DNA from: Schistocephalus solidus
Taxonomy: Eukaryota; Platyhelminthes; Cestoda; Diphyllobothriidea; Diphyllobothriidae
Length of the DNA stretch: 64,000 nt
Reading direction: 5' to 3'
Assembly (NCBI GenBank): GCA_017591395.1
Contig: WEDG01000193.1
Coordinates: 1-64,000, forward strand
The stretch's first letter is position 1; every line of letters begins with the position of its first letter. The notes under the pieces were generated by a model. The model was not told the DNA's origin, made no database searches, and saw only the letters and a list, made by a program, of their open reading frames with translations. Below are positions 47,645 to 59,598 of the stretch, piece after piece. The translations under genes were made by a program, and so were the position numbers.

Positions 47645-47961
47645 CTGCTCGATCACGAAAATTGTGTATCGTCTACGTTGATGTCGCAGAAATGGGTGTA
47701 TATGATTGAGGAAGACGGAAAGATTAGCAGCTCGCCTCCGGAACGGAATAATGATTGCAGTCGCTTCTGGTGAATCGAAGCAAACTGGAGTCCAAACAAC
47801 ACGCGCGGCTTTTATTCCGTCACCGCTGAGGTCTTCCAGCGTGTATGAGATGTCTGTGTAATTTGATTCTCCAGTCCAGCTATTATTATTCGACGATACT
47901 CCCCACTTCAATGCCAATTGAGCGAACGGCACGAATTTCATACTAACATTGATCCTGCCGA
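47645..47961 (-). CDS. copy C upstream catalytic exon (PFR motif)
   Basis: This 317-bp minus-strand exon has acceptor ctcaattacag just upstream of 47961 and donor CAG|GTAAGT at 47645/47644. It reads GRINVSMKFVPFAQLALKWG, then a linker with two possible N-glycosylation sites (NNSW, NYTD). It ends with ATAIIIPFRRRAANLSVFL and FVIEQ in phase 0, matching the phase-0 start VRPETFN of the exon at 41158. In family GT7 this segment is the beginning of the catalytic domain, with PFR contacting UDP. It is the only copy of this exon in the window. Initiation at the Met codon at 48001 is unlikely because the good acceptor lies inside that frame. Confidence 0.8.
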
Positions 47962-50900
47962 CTGTAATTGAGAAAGTTTTTTCCCTTAAAAATATTAACA
48001 AAATATTCTAGCAATCAAAGGAAATCTCAGCTTGAAAGAAAACACAATGCCATTCCTTCCTAACCCTGTAGGTTTAAGCCCAGGATTTCCTGTCAGAGAT
48101 TCACATCCTAGAGTCCATTTGGGTAGCAAGGTTTGAAAACCAGCCAAAATTTAAAAAAACCGACAAGTGTATCATTATAGCTGATATGTTCGAAGGCTAT
48201 ATCAGGTTAAATGTAGTCTTAATATAATACACCAACTTTGTTGCTAACGAAATTAACTGGCCGCTAATTCATGAATGAGCTCGTAATTTATGTTCATAAA
48301 GCATATTTTTAAGAATATATTTTAAGGCGAATTATTTGGAATTATGTGCGTTTTTGTAGCGCGTTTCTTGTTAAGCAGATTGTATAAAGATTTTAAAGCA
48401 CTTTATTAGAATAAGCTATTGAATATCATCCTAGGTGAGTGTGTTTGCTATAAACTCCAGCCTAACAAGTGCTATTCGTTACATTATTTCTGATATTTTT
48501 TCAATAGACAGAGCAATTTGGAATATGAATATCGTTTAAATTTATATGGCTGCCTTCCTTTTCGAACTTTAAGATGATTAAAAGCAAAACGGTATGGTTA
48601 ATAAATCATTTTTTATTTTTACTTTGAAGGGACTTTCACGTTATCCTGCTAATTACTTAAAAAAGTATTTGTTTTGTATTTTTTATTTACATATAATGTG
48701 TATTTACTTAGCGAGATAATGCCACCTATAACCAATATTTTATTAAGATGGGGCGTTCTGCATATCAGCAATTGTGTTAAAGCCTAAACTGTGCGAAGCC
48801 CATAACTAGACATTTCCTGGATTTGAGAGTTTGACCAAATTTAATTGCATAACAACCGTGAGGACGGAGGAGTCTGAAAATGTTCCTGTCAGAAATCCAA
48901 CACAAATGTCTTGCATTTTACCAACATGATTAATTCCTTTAAAAACGGAGGTTTCTAAGTATACTAACCCTTCTGCTTTTAGCAGCCTCCCACATAGATT
49001 GTGAGACTAAGAGCTCATTGCCACATTTGACGTAAGGGTACATTGTAAACATTCAGTGCTATCTAGCTGGTAATTGTGACGAGGAAGAACCTGTTTGAAT
49101 ATCAAAAAAAAACACCGTTAAGCTCGGTCCAAATTGTAACACGTTTGTCATTGTATCAGTTGTTTACATTAATCTTGTCCATTGCAATTTTGAGCCCCCC
49201 TTAGATAATTATTTTAAAGAAAACTTACCATAACTAATGGACTGCCACTTTGGCTAAAATAAAATTGCAAATAATATTAAGTTGCAGTATTTGGTCTGCG
49301 GAAAAACTTTGGTTTTCACGTAATGATATGATTTTATTATAATGACGCATTAGAGCAAGACGTTGGTAATATATTTGTGCTGTGCTTATGCAACAGTGAA
49401 ATCATCTTATCCCCAAAGACATAAGTTAGGCATTAATAGACTATATCCGAAATTGAAAGGATATTACCGAACGTCCTAGCTTTGCTAGTAATGATTTAGA
49501 CAGAATATCGTTTCTCGTGGAATTTTATGTATAAGACCAATCTTTTTTTCTTCGAAACGAGCATAGTTAATCGATAAATCTGCGCCAATGCTCCACCGCA
49601 ACAAGCTGTAGACTGAACACTAATCAGAAGTAACTCATACTGGTTCAATTCCAGAGACGTCATAATAACTCGAAATCAGGTGTACGCCACAGCCTAAGAG
49701 CAAGGAGCTGCGCTTGCGTCCAGATGGCTGGATTACAATTGATAACATTTCATTCAATGATGATTAAGCACCTGCAGTCTTCTCATTGACGTCTTACAGC
49801 ACATGAGTCGAATAGGTGTGCCGTTGGTGACTTAAGTTCGTCTGTACCAACCAGGGTGATCAGACCTCGCAAATGGTCCCATGGCACCCACATTTGGGAC
49901 TCCAAAGACTGTTATAGCTTCGTCAAAATGTTTCACTAGCTGGGGTAGGCCTTGCGCGCAGACTTCACAAACGTCATTTATCGACTAAACCCACAAACCT
50001 ACTTAGCAGGTATCACGTTGCTATTTATAACAAGGAATGCCCATATCCGATCTCAAGGCTACGTGCTAGGTTAGGTATCTGCATGTGGGCATAAGACTGT
50101 TTGCAAAGCTTTTAAAATATTAAGATATTTTTAAATATCCAGCCAGTGTCAAAAACAAATCGGTACCTGGGCACGAACCTATTATTGTCACAATTCTTTA
50201 GTTTGCATGCAAAAAAAGCTTACAAAAGATTAAGCCTTGTTAACAAAGGTATTACCTGCTTAAGGAGAATGCACATATCCCTTGAAACAAATGTCTTTGA
50301 AAATTCCAATTTTACAAATCTACCAGGAAAGAAAGAAATAGACTGAGTAAAGTTATACACCTGTTAGAATGCCTAAGCTTTTTTAGTGTTCACTTACTCT
50401 CAAACAATCGTAAATTACATGATTGAAAGCTATTTTAAAGCGGCATCAGTGGCCTTAATTAGGTAAGCCCTACTTTAAAATGCATGGGAGGGTATTCGGG
50501 AATGGGAGTGAGGCACAACCAGTTTTAGCCTGCGTATAATAATTCAATATTTTATAGTTTCATGGCAGTTTGAGGCACTGAATGCAGACAATTATCTCGT
50601 ATACTTCCTTTGACAACGAAAAACTGGAAAATTAATGCAGGTTCATTAATAGATCGACTTAATTCATTTACAGTCGATTCGCTTTGCAGAGCGCAACTGA
50701 ATCTGACGGAATGCGTCTAGGCTTCATTGTCTAATATTCCTTGGTCGCATGGATCTTTTCTGATGTGTTTCTATATTGGGTTACGGCTTAGCTTCTTAAT
50801 TTCATTCGGAATAAAAATCGTTTATAGGAAAACCCTGCATAATGGCTCACCTCCTTTTTGTTCACACTAGAGTTCAGACTATCGTCGACCTAACAGTGTT

Positions 50901-51503
50901 TAGGAAACAAATTAACCAACAAAATACACAATATCGCAAGTATTTGTCTTAGTTTAATTATAAATTATAATTATAGACCTGTTTAACGGTCACTTAAAGA
51001 AAATGATAAAGTTAAGATCATATAACTGTAGTTTTTGAAAAAAAATTGTCACTTATTTTCTTGTACTCATCTCGGAACAGAGTTCCTATAAAAGAAACTG
51101 TATGTATCGGATAAAATTAAAATACCATATGAGACATAAGACGCACCTTTGGATGAGAATGTAAAAAACAACGCCCAAGACTAGAAAAATACACCGCTTG
51201 GTAGACTTCATAAATATGCTACCTGTGGAGAAGCAAAAAGCAATTATTCATATCCAGTAATATCTGATGTCGTTAAGGCTAAGTTTTTGTTAACATTGGT
51301 ATCAATCAAACCACATAACCTTACGATGCTGACATACCATTATGGACACGAGTGCATTTGTTTTGTGAACCGAAAAAACAGACTGCCCTCTAGAAATGCT
51401 GAGGTATGTCGAAATTGAATGGGTCACAAAACATATAAATTAGGCTGCGCCGCATTCCTGCAATTCAATAGATATGACACGGTGGAACCGACACAGATCA
51501 GGA

Positions 51504-51505
<2 letters not shown>
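47962..51505. other. AT-rich region upstream of copy C, no gene identified
   Basis: No repeat of the other blocks and no convincing coding frame was found. As it lies upstream of the minus-strand galactosyltransferase exon, it could hold an intron and the missing 5' exon(s). I saw no Met plus hydrophobic segment suitable for a type II anchor. Confidence 0.45.

Positions 51506-51506
<1 letters not shown>

Positions 51507-51544
<38 letters not shown>
51507..51544. repeat. AT dinucleotide microsatellite
   Basis: About 38 bp of (AT)n. Confidence 0.9.
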
Positions 51545-51546
<2 letters not shown>

Positions 51547-51805
51547 TTTCAAATAAAATATGACTGTAGTCGCTCACCTAAAAGCAGGCTGCGGTGTTTA
51601 ATATTTGTCTAGTTAATAAGGAGCCTCAGGAGTTGGACAGATCGGAACATTAGTTGGTTGGATTGAAGGGCGAGAGAAAGTGACGCTATTGCTCGAAAGA
51701 CACCACCTGTTAAACCAGCAAACCCTTATTGCAATAATTCTTATGCGCCTTCATCTATCCCGATGCCGTAGGAGCTGAATATTAGAACATTCGCAGTTTA
51801 CCTGG

Positions 51806-51927
51806 TAAGTCTGTTCTACCCAGGACTGAGAGTCAGCCCAGCATTTTGGGCCATTAATTGCATGGTCACATGTTTTAACTCCATGCCGCAGTTTCAAAAG
51901 TGCAGTAGCTTCTGAAGGAACCTGATT
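51806..51927 (-). other. possible exon of unknown gene
   Basis: The minus-strand frame VPSEATALLKLRHGVKTCDH AINGPKCWADSQSWVEQTYQ is bracketed by an acceptor-like ctataatcag and a donor-like CAG|GTAAAC. It contains two Cys and several Trp. It lies upstream of the galactosyltransferase exon at 47961 on the same strand, but its phase-0 end does not fit that exon's start. Direct splicing would therefore need an intervening exon. It may be chance. Confidence 0.2.
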
Positions 51928-51954
51928 ATAGGTGCCAGGTATTGATAGATGATT

Positions 51955-54115
51955 GATGCTTGTCATCTACCATGCCCGAGCTTTCCTTTAGTAACTACGG
52001 CACCATTTGCACAAATGTCTGAGAAAAGCGAGTGAGTTTAAGGTTTCCGAAGTCATTCTCACTGTCAAATGTTTTACGTGCTAGTCGTCACCCGGTGGGT
52101 GTCCTCCTTTGCAGGTGCTGTGTCTTGATGCCGGTTTACATATTCAATAAGTTTTAATGATGCCTCAGTTTTTGTTCTTATGGACGAATCTGTTGTTACA
52201 AAATATAACGCAGCAGGTTTTCCTCGTGCAGCACAGAGTGTCTTTGACATCCTGACTACTGATTTGTGGCATACGTCAGAAGGTGGGTTTTATCCATATT
52301 GAAAAATCCACACAGTCTGAACACAATTTAACGTAACTTTGAGGATCCAAAGGTCATTTGAACAGTGTGGTCAATAAACGTTGGTAACGTTTGTCAAAAA
52401 CACACAATCAAGCACTTATCATCATGTGGTGGAGGATCGACATTTGTGGATAAACCTCGGTCACACCCAAGACCGACACTTAATCCAAATTCAAAATGTT
52501 TTACGCGGACAGGTAAATAAACTTGAAAATTTTAGATTTCCGAAAAAAAGCACTTTTTGTGGGCAACCCTCTGTAAAGATGGTCATTTCCTTAAAAGTCT
52601 GCTTAAAAGACATTGCCCAATACCTACAACTATCCTGAAATAAATACTGTCAGAATGGTTCGTATTAAAAAATACACAAGCAATTCAGCATACCGTTCAA
52701 CCTTGTGATTAAAGCAATGGTCAGCGTTTTGCAATGAACGAACTATACTGCTCTCATGTGAAAGTGATGATCTTGTTACAAATAAACGCGTTTTAATGGC
52801 TGTTCCATTTGTTTTTTAAAAACGGTATTGTAACAAGACCTTTACAAATTTTACAAATTTACAAAACGAATGCCAAGAAAACTTTGTAAAATGACTCTAC
52901 AGTACACTGAACGTACCAGGATTTCAAATGAGGCGTTACATTGCATCCAAGATTTGTTATGTGAGAATGCAGTTAGATGAGCTGCGCCTAGGCTATGCTT
53001 TAATTGGAGCAGACTATCAGGTCACATGTTTCTTAGATTCTGAGTGGATGTTACGCCAGTGAACTGGCATATGGTGTGAACCATTAACATTCATCTTATT
53101 GCTGCCCCGTACATTTTCTTTGACTGCATTTTTAAAGTTTCTCCTCTAAAAATATGTCAACACAGTTTATGCTAGGACTGCATTTTTTAAAATGCAGCTG
53201 CTTCTGCAAATCTTATCATGTTACACATGCACATTTGGTTGCCAAACACGTGTTTTTAGTCATTAACTACCACGCCATTGCAATTACATGCCATATGGAG
53301 TCAAGGAAGATAGCACCATTTATTTTCCATCTGTTTATTATTTAATTGGCTAACCTTCTTTTCATATCATATTTTAAAGCCCAGATAAAAACGGCATGAC
53401 ACATCTTTAATTAGCAAAGCCTCATATTTTTCACCTTCTCTTTTTGTCCATTCGAATGGTTTACTGAGGACCCTTAATATATTGGAGGCAACAGAGCAAT
53501 GAAAAGGAATTCTTCTGAATTATGCAAACACATTTATCAAACATCTTTTTCCCAATCTTAAGATGCGAAAATTATGTATCTGCGACAAAGCAGAAACAGA
53601 ACCATTTGTGCGTAGCAATCAACAGGACACGGGAATAGAGACGCTCACCCATAATGCTGAACTCCAGGAAGGGGATCTATTGTGGTATCGTACCCCAAAC
53701 GTTGACCATTACATTAATCATAACTTACTTCCTTGCACAAACCCTTAAATTAACTTCGTCTTAACGTACAGACGCTAGAGACAACTACAGAGCACCTGTT
53801 CTTATGCGGACACCGTGCCGCTAACATTCCATTCCTTGATTTTCGTGCATGCAATTAATAAAACGACAATTCTGATATTCCAACGACTAAACCGGTTTAA
53901 CATCCCAATCGCCCTAAACGTGTATGACTCTAAGTGCTGTTTATTTTCTGATTATATGAACCCATACAAAAAGAAATGTAAATAAAAATAATTTACTGCA
54001 CCACATGCGCTAACGTACAGCATGCGCATGTACGTTGGCAATACTTATAAGAACCTTGGGAATGCCCCAAAAAGCACAACCTGGTCATCTGCCGACATGT
54101 CTTGTCTTTCCTGTG
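51955..54115. repeat. duplicated block D, second copy
   Basis: Direct copy of 13275-15690 with scattered substitutions and indels. For example, about 110 bp near 53140-53250 (including ATGTCAACACAGTTTATGCT) is absent from the first copy. No gene is recognised. The conserved short frame is at 53563-53748. Confidence 0.75.
53563..53748 (+). other. short conserved frame of unknown nature
   Basis: A 61-aa frame begins MRKLCICDKAETEPFVRS and continues with NAELQEGDLLWYRT. In the paralogous block the frame from about 14770 is also open over the shared 48 residues, despite around ten substitutions. That could be residual coding constraint or chance. No domain is recognised and no splice sites were confirmed. 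Confidence 0.2.
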
Positions 54116-54198
54116 ACCATTTGGAAAAATAATCAAAAAAAGTAATTAAGCTCGGCTTGGTTGCACACTGTTAAGGTAAACCCGTACAATCAACCCTG

Positions 54199-54276
54199 TG
54201 TTATATATATATATATATATCATTATACTATCTCGGGATGCAAACAACCTCTGTTATTCAATATATATATATATAT
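54199..54276. repeat. two short AT runs
   Basis: (AT)n near 54199-54221 and 54259-54276, just left of a SINE cluster. Confidence 0.8.
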
Positions 54277-54277
54277 G

Positions 54278-54800
54278 GAATGGAACCGACAAAGACAAGG
54301 GAGACCGAAATGGCCATTTCTGGCTTATTAGCCATCATCAGCCAGTCATACCCAATCCCAAGTGTGGCACACCTGGGATTCGAACCCGCGACCTTTGGTA
54401 TTTGAGTCGAACGCTCTACCATTGAGCCACGGGCTCGTTGTTTTGTCGGTTGTGATCGGGAATATGATGAAAGTGTGGGGCTCACCGATCTGCTTAAGGA
54501 ACATGCATGTTCCGTTGTGCCCTGGAGCTCAGACTAGAGCCCTCGCAGGCGGTCGGATAGCGACGTGTAGCATATGATGGAATGGAACCGACAAAGACAA
54601 GGGAGACCGGAATAGCCATTTCTGGCTTATTAGCTATCATCAGCCAGTCATACCCAATCCCAAGTGTAGCACACTTGGGATTCGAACCCGCGACCTTTGG
54701 TATTTGAGTCGAACGATCTACCATTGAGCCACGGGCTCGTTGTTTTGTCGGTTGTGATCGGGAATATGATGAAAGTGTGGGGCTCACCGATCTGCTTAAG
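54278..54800 (-). mobile_element. SINE family 1, tandem dimer
   Basis: Two minus-strand units have gggctcgttgttttgtcgg at 54429 and 54731, a spacing of 302 bp. The heads are the best preserved in the window: on the minus strand CGAGCCCGTGGCTCAATGG, TAGAGCGTTCGAC and box B GGTCGCGGGTTCGAATCCC. Target-like tggaatggaaccgacaaagac occurs before each unit. Confidence 0.78.
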
Positions 54801-54807
54801 GAACATG

Positions 54808-54970
54808 CATGTTCGAATCCCAGGTGTGCCACACTTGGGATTGGGTATGACTGGCTGATGACGGCTTATAAGCCAGAAATGGCCATTCCGGTCTCCCTTG
54901 TCTTTGTCGGTTCCATTCCATCATATGCTACACGTCGCTATGTGACCGCCTGCGAGGGCTCTAGTCTGAG
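54808..54970 (+). mobile_element. SINE family 1 fragment, inverted to its neighbour
   Basis: A plus-strand piece starts in box B (gttcgaatcccaggtgtgcc) and runs through the body to ggctctagtctgag. It is the mirror image of 54580-54700 and joins it at a short palindrome (catgcatg/ttc), forming a fold-back. Confidence 0.72.
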
Positions 54971-55019
54971 TTGAGGTAGCTTGTCCTTTCTAATAAACCT
55001 GCATACCTTCTAATGGTTT

Positions 55020-55556
55020 ATGCAGAAGGGGAAAGCTCCATCAAAAAAGCTAATAAGACACACCAAAAACTGCAGTATATGGGTTGAGAGGTGCTTGATT
55101 GTCAATGTTTCCTTAACTGTGTTGGAATTTTTCGCGGAGTCCAGGAATCTCATGGCATGCAAAGAGTACTGTCACATGAATAAACTAGCTGTTTCCTGCA
55201 CTCGATGTAAATTGCATCCAGCTAAGCAAGTACCTCCCCATAAATCACTCGGATTTGCTGCTGTATGGCTGAGAAAATGTCATGCAGCCGCAAATGAGAC
55301 CTACTTCTTGCATTTTCAGCAGAGACGGATAGACCTGAAAAAATTGAGAGTAAAAACATATTTAAACCATATATTTCCCTTTCCTCTATCTCCGATGAAA
55401 CGCTCGATTACGAGTGTGAAACGTCAGATTGGTACGTTTAATAGAAGTTTAATGTATATTTCACGCCATTTGTCTTCGACATTAAAGGCAATGATAAGTA
55501 TGACCGTTAAAAAAACAGCCTCAATTTCGAGTATGTATTCCAACACGGTTTCATGA
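55020..55556 (+). other. 178-aa open frame of unknown function
   Basis: The frame includes VSLTVLEFFAESRNLMACKE, YCHMNKLAVSCTRCKLHPAK and LGFAAVWLRKCHAAANETYF, then lysine/arginine-rich sequence in block F. Cysteines are clustered (C-x3-C, C-x2-C) in the first half. The second half lies in repeated DNA and is probably not coding. The part from LGFAAVWL onward is duplicated 711 bp downstream in a broken form. No family is recognised; it could be an exon of about 300 bp followed by repeat. Confidence 0.25.
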
Positions 55557-57830
55557 GAATCGGCGATAACTTATCCCGTGTAAACATTTTTTAAGATGTA
55601 TTTGACTAAGACAAACATAATTTCACTTGAGGGCACTGACAGTGACGTCAAAGGAAATAAAAACGATTTCGTAAGCTACCCTGCTGATTGGCCGGCCAGT
55701 GACTAATAAATTTAAAAAGAATTGTTAGGTGAATTCATAAACGTACCATTTAAGTCATATAAAAAGGACTTTTCTGTTGTTAACTTTCTTTATGTGTTTA
55801 GAGTGTTCGATTATGTTAGGTTTCAGATCGTGCTTGAAATGCTGGTAAATAATTTACATTTGCCTGTGTTTTCTGCAGAGCAGAGCTTGCGTCCAGATAG
55901 CTGGAAGAGAAAGTGACGCTAATGCTCGAAAGACGCCACCAGTTAAATCCAGATAATCACTTGGGTTTGCTGCTGTATGGCTGAGAAAATGTCATGCAGC
56001 CACAAATAAGACCTACTTCTTGCATTTTCAGCAGAGATGGATAGACCTGAAAAAATTGAGAGCAAAAACATATTTAAACCATATATTTCCCTTTCCTCTA
56101 TCTCCGGTGAAACGCTCGATTACGAGTGTGAAACATCAGATTGGTATGTCTTCTATTGCATAAATCGACTTATCTTCTCCTTTCACATATGTTTATCTGC
56201 AGTACGGGCCCTATCTCATGTCGGGTAAGCTAATTAACATTTTAAGTGTACATAATGCTTGTCTTTGTAAAACATCGAGCCAATTAAACACCACAAGTAG
56301 AGTTTCTTTTGAAAATAGACGTTTAGTGTATATATCACGCCGTTTGTCTTCGACATTAAAGGCAATGATAACTATGGCCGTTAAAAAACAGCCTTAATTT
56401 CGAGTTTATAGGACAACACGGTTTCATGAGAATCGGCGATAACTTCTCCCGTCTATACATTTTTTTAAGATGCATTTGACTAAGGCAAACATAATTTCAC
56501 TGAAGTGCACTGACAGTGACGTCAGAGGAAATAAAAGATTTCATAAGCTACCATGCGGATGGGCCGGCCAGTGACTAATAAATTTTAAAATAATTGTTAG
56601 GTGAATTCATAAACGTACCACTTTAGTCATATCAAGAGGACTTTCCGAATGTTAACTTTATGAATGTTTCGGGTGTGCGCTAACATTGCGTTTCAGATCG
56701 TGCTTGAAATACTGGAAAATATTTTACGTTTTCCTGTGTTTTCTGCATATTTCTCATGAATGTAGATTCTGTTGTACGTCTTTATCAAAGCCTTCAAAGT
56801 AAGATATGTTTTAAAGGCATCTACCAAAATATGAATTTTGATGCAGTCTTTTAAATGTAGATGGTCGTTTTGGTCATAATTGTCGACTCAACTAAACATA
56901 AAAACTCCTTAACGACAAGAATAAACACCCACGACTTAATTCCGCAATAAAGATGACGACGAACGATTTAAAAAACACTAATAATTAGTTACCTTTTTTA
57001 AAAAGCAGTTTAATTATATATTTTTTTCTGACGAACGTCTGCGTAATCAGCCGTTTTCCAGGATGAAGTCTAGGAAACAATGGGGACGTTCAACCGGTTT
57101 ATCGACTCGCTTTAACTAAGGGATAGAAAGTCTGCTGAAAATAAAAGAATGCCTAATTTTTGATGAAGGCTTTTTAAGCTTTACTTGCCTTATTTTCTGC
57201 ACAGTTCAAATAGTGCAAATGCACAACCGAGTGGCCGAATACGTGCTAAGATTTTGCTAAGAAATGTCATTTTTCTGCCTTTTTCATTTCAATATTCAGA
57301 TTTCATTAAAAGTCAATTGTCGATAGATATTTCCTGGACATCTCTTGCATACGGCATGCCAGAGAAAAATGATGGCATGTGACATATTTTCATATAAATG
57401 CTTATTTCCAGTCCAAAAACAAAACCATGCGTGCCATCTAGTCTGCACACAATGTAGACAAACAGTCAAGTTGCTAAGCCTTGTCCGATTGCAGGAAGAT
57501 AAATTGGTACCCACCCTCAGAACAATTTAAATCCTTACTTCACTATAATGGGACAGGCATGTTTGATGACAGCAGGCCAGCAATTAAACAACCATTTATT
57601 TTTCCTTCTTATACATCTGGAATTTAAACATAAGCCTCAGTAGCCTCACTCTTTCCGAGCTCAGCGTCAGGTCACAATAGTTCAATGTTACAGTGACCAC
57701 ATATGTTGCAAGCGAGACCACCCTAATTTAAGTCTGGTTCTTTTGGAATCAGAGATAAAGTCATGTACAGCACGCGTAGGATGTGTATACAGCGATGTCA
57801 GGCAATGCGTCAACCTTCACTAGCTGCTGC
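55240..57830. repeat. duplicated block F, tandem copies 3 and 4
   Basis: The segment around 55240-55895 is repeated at about 55955-56600 with a period near 711 bp; for example gatagacctg is at 55328 and at 56039. The second unit continues to about 57000, and again at 57660-57830, with matches to 17825-17990. The stretch 57000-57560 looks unique, with no gene seen. Confidence 0.65.
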
Positions 57831-59598
57831 GGACAGTGGTATTTGCTAGAGAAACAAAACTAAGTATTGAGCCATTCGCGAACATAGGTAAATTAATTTT
57901 CTGAGGTTGATATATTCTCGCTTAAAATTGAAACCATGAGGTAACTTGGGCTGGCGTCAACTATGAACGTTGCCTAATAATGGCATGTTGGAGGTTCGCC
58001 TGGCATTGAAAATGTAGATGAACCGTGCAGGGTCGACTATGACGACGATTCTTTCATTTTCGTCGCTTTGCCTGGCACTCTGAAAATTTATATGAGCAGG
58101 CTTCCAACACCGCTTCTGAAACGTGCATAAAGTTCTGTTGTTGTTTTGATGCATAATTAGTGCCAGTATTGATCTACCAGTGAATGCATCTCTAAAGAGC
58201 TTCCTGGCGGAGCGTATGCGGGTGGTCTAGAATGCACCTTATATGCTTTGCGCAAACCTCTAACAGTGTCAATTTCTCCCTCTGTCGGTTTGTGTTATTG
58301 GCGCAATTGTTTATTGACCAGTGACTGCTTTCTTGGTTGCTAACACGTTATTTTTTCTTTCATTGTGGATGCTACTATAGTTGAATGATCAGCAGTACTT
58401 CCGAGGTGAGTAGTAGACCCTAGCATCATCAAGACTGCATCCATCTTAAATGCTCTGCGCTGGCACCACTTTGAAGCAAGTACAATTAGTTGTAAATTTG
58501 ACTACGCATTTAAGATTTATTTTTCTTGATGTCGATAATTGCATTTCATCGACCATTTTACTTCATTTGCCAGTGTTATTCGGTTTGATTTCTTTATCTT
58601 TTTTTACAATGAATGAAGGGCTACTTTGCTAAAAATGTTTGAATTGCACTCTCAAAACAACGTGTTCCGCTTCACTCTCCTTAAGTATTGGGAATGTTTC
58701 TGTAAAGATGCGATGCTCTTTCAAGGCTATACATAATAAATGGAAAGAATCAGGGAAAATGTCTGGTAAGTATGCCTTTTATGACCGCTCAACAATTGAC
58801 GGAAGTGGGAATCACCCAGAATATATGTGACTGTGCCAAATTCTGGTCAATAAACACGTGCGCCAATAACACAAACCGACAGACGGAGAAATTGACACTG
58901 TTAGAAGTTTGCACAGAGCATATAAGGTGCATTCTAGACCACCCGCATACGCTCCGCCAGGAAGCTCTTTAGAGATGCATTTACTGGTAGATCAATACTG
59001 GCACTAATTATGCGTAAAAACAACAACAGAACTTTATGCGCGTTTTAGAAGCGGTGTTGGAAGTCTGCTCATATTAAGTTTCAGAGTGCCAGGCAAAGCG
59101 ACGAAAATGAAAAGATCGTCGTCATAGTCGAACCTGCGCGGTTCATCTACATTTTCAACGCCAGGCGCACCTCCAAAATGGCATTGTTAGACAACGTTCA
59201 TTGTTGACGCCAGCCCAAGTTACCTCATGGTTTCAATTTTAAGCGAGAATATATCAACCTCAGAAAATTAATTTACCTATGTTCGCGAATGGCTCAATAC
59301 TTAGTTTTGTTTCTCTAGCAAATACCACTGTCCGCAGCAGCTAGTGAAGGTTGACGCATTGCCTGACATCGCTGTATACACATCCTACGCGTGCTGTACA
59401 TGACTTTATCTCTGATTCCAAAAGAACCAGACTTAAATTAGGGTGGTCTCGCTTGCAACATAAGTGGTCACTGTAACATTGAACTATTGTGACCTGACGC
59501 TGAGCTCGGAAAGAGTGAGGCTACTGAGGCTTATGTTTAAATTCCAGATGTATAAGAAGGAAAAATAAATGGTTGTTTAATTACTGGCCTGCTGTCAT
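57566..59598. repeat. large inverted repeat 1 (755-bp arms)
   Basis: 57566-58320 is the reverse complement of 58844-59598, both 755 bp by landmark, with a 523-bp spacer. Anchors are atgacagcaggcc at 57566 with ggcctgctgtcat ending at 59598, and gtttattgacca at 58309 with tggtcaataaac at 58844. The left arm contains block F-like sequence (57660-57830) and arm A-like sequence (57900-58100). Confidence 0.85.

Larger units (their letters stand above)
39267..47961 (-). pseudogene. beta-1,4-galactosyltransferase-like gene copy C, with a frameshift
   Basis: Four minus-strand exons can be joined: 47961-47645, 41158-40971, 39762-39534 and 39429-39267 (stop TAG). The first supplies the nucleotide-binding ATAIIIPFRRR region and the second the DVDLLPEDD motif. 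The third carries LFGGAVAM and GWGCEDDD, and the fourth ends in ALA. Junction phases agree (0, 2, 2). The third of these is 229 bp, one longer than in copies A and B. An extra base just after SNQ (near 39625-39635) shifts the frame, so the metal-ligand helix (KMMKH in A) is lost in the conceptual product. Position 289 of B4GALT1 is Leu here (DTLFGG), as in GalNAc-preferring enzymes. The 6.5-kb first intron is filled with Penelope, LINE and SINE relics. The N-terminal membrane anchor exon was not found. A sequencing error at the extra base would make this an intact gene. Confidence 0.75.

Noticed and set aside
54690..54760. Possible tRNA gene (GGTTCGAATCCC with GGCTCAATGGTAGAGCG)
   Set aside because: The A and B boxes fit, but there is no complete cloverleaf with acceptor pairing. 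The same head is repeated with a conserved non-tRNA body, so it is a SINE head.
58639..58830. 63-aa frame with a near-identical inverted twin at 59768-59959
   Set aside because: The conservation is explained by the inverted duplication, and the related sequence at 18420-18775 does not keep the frame.
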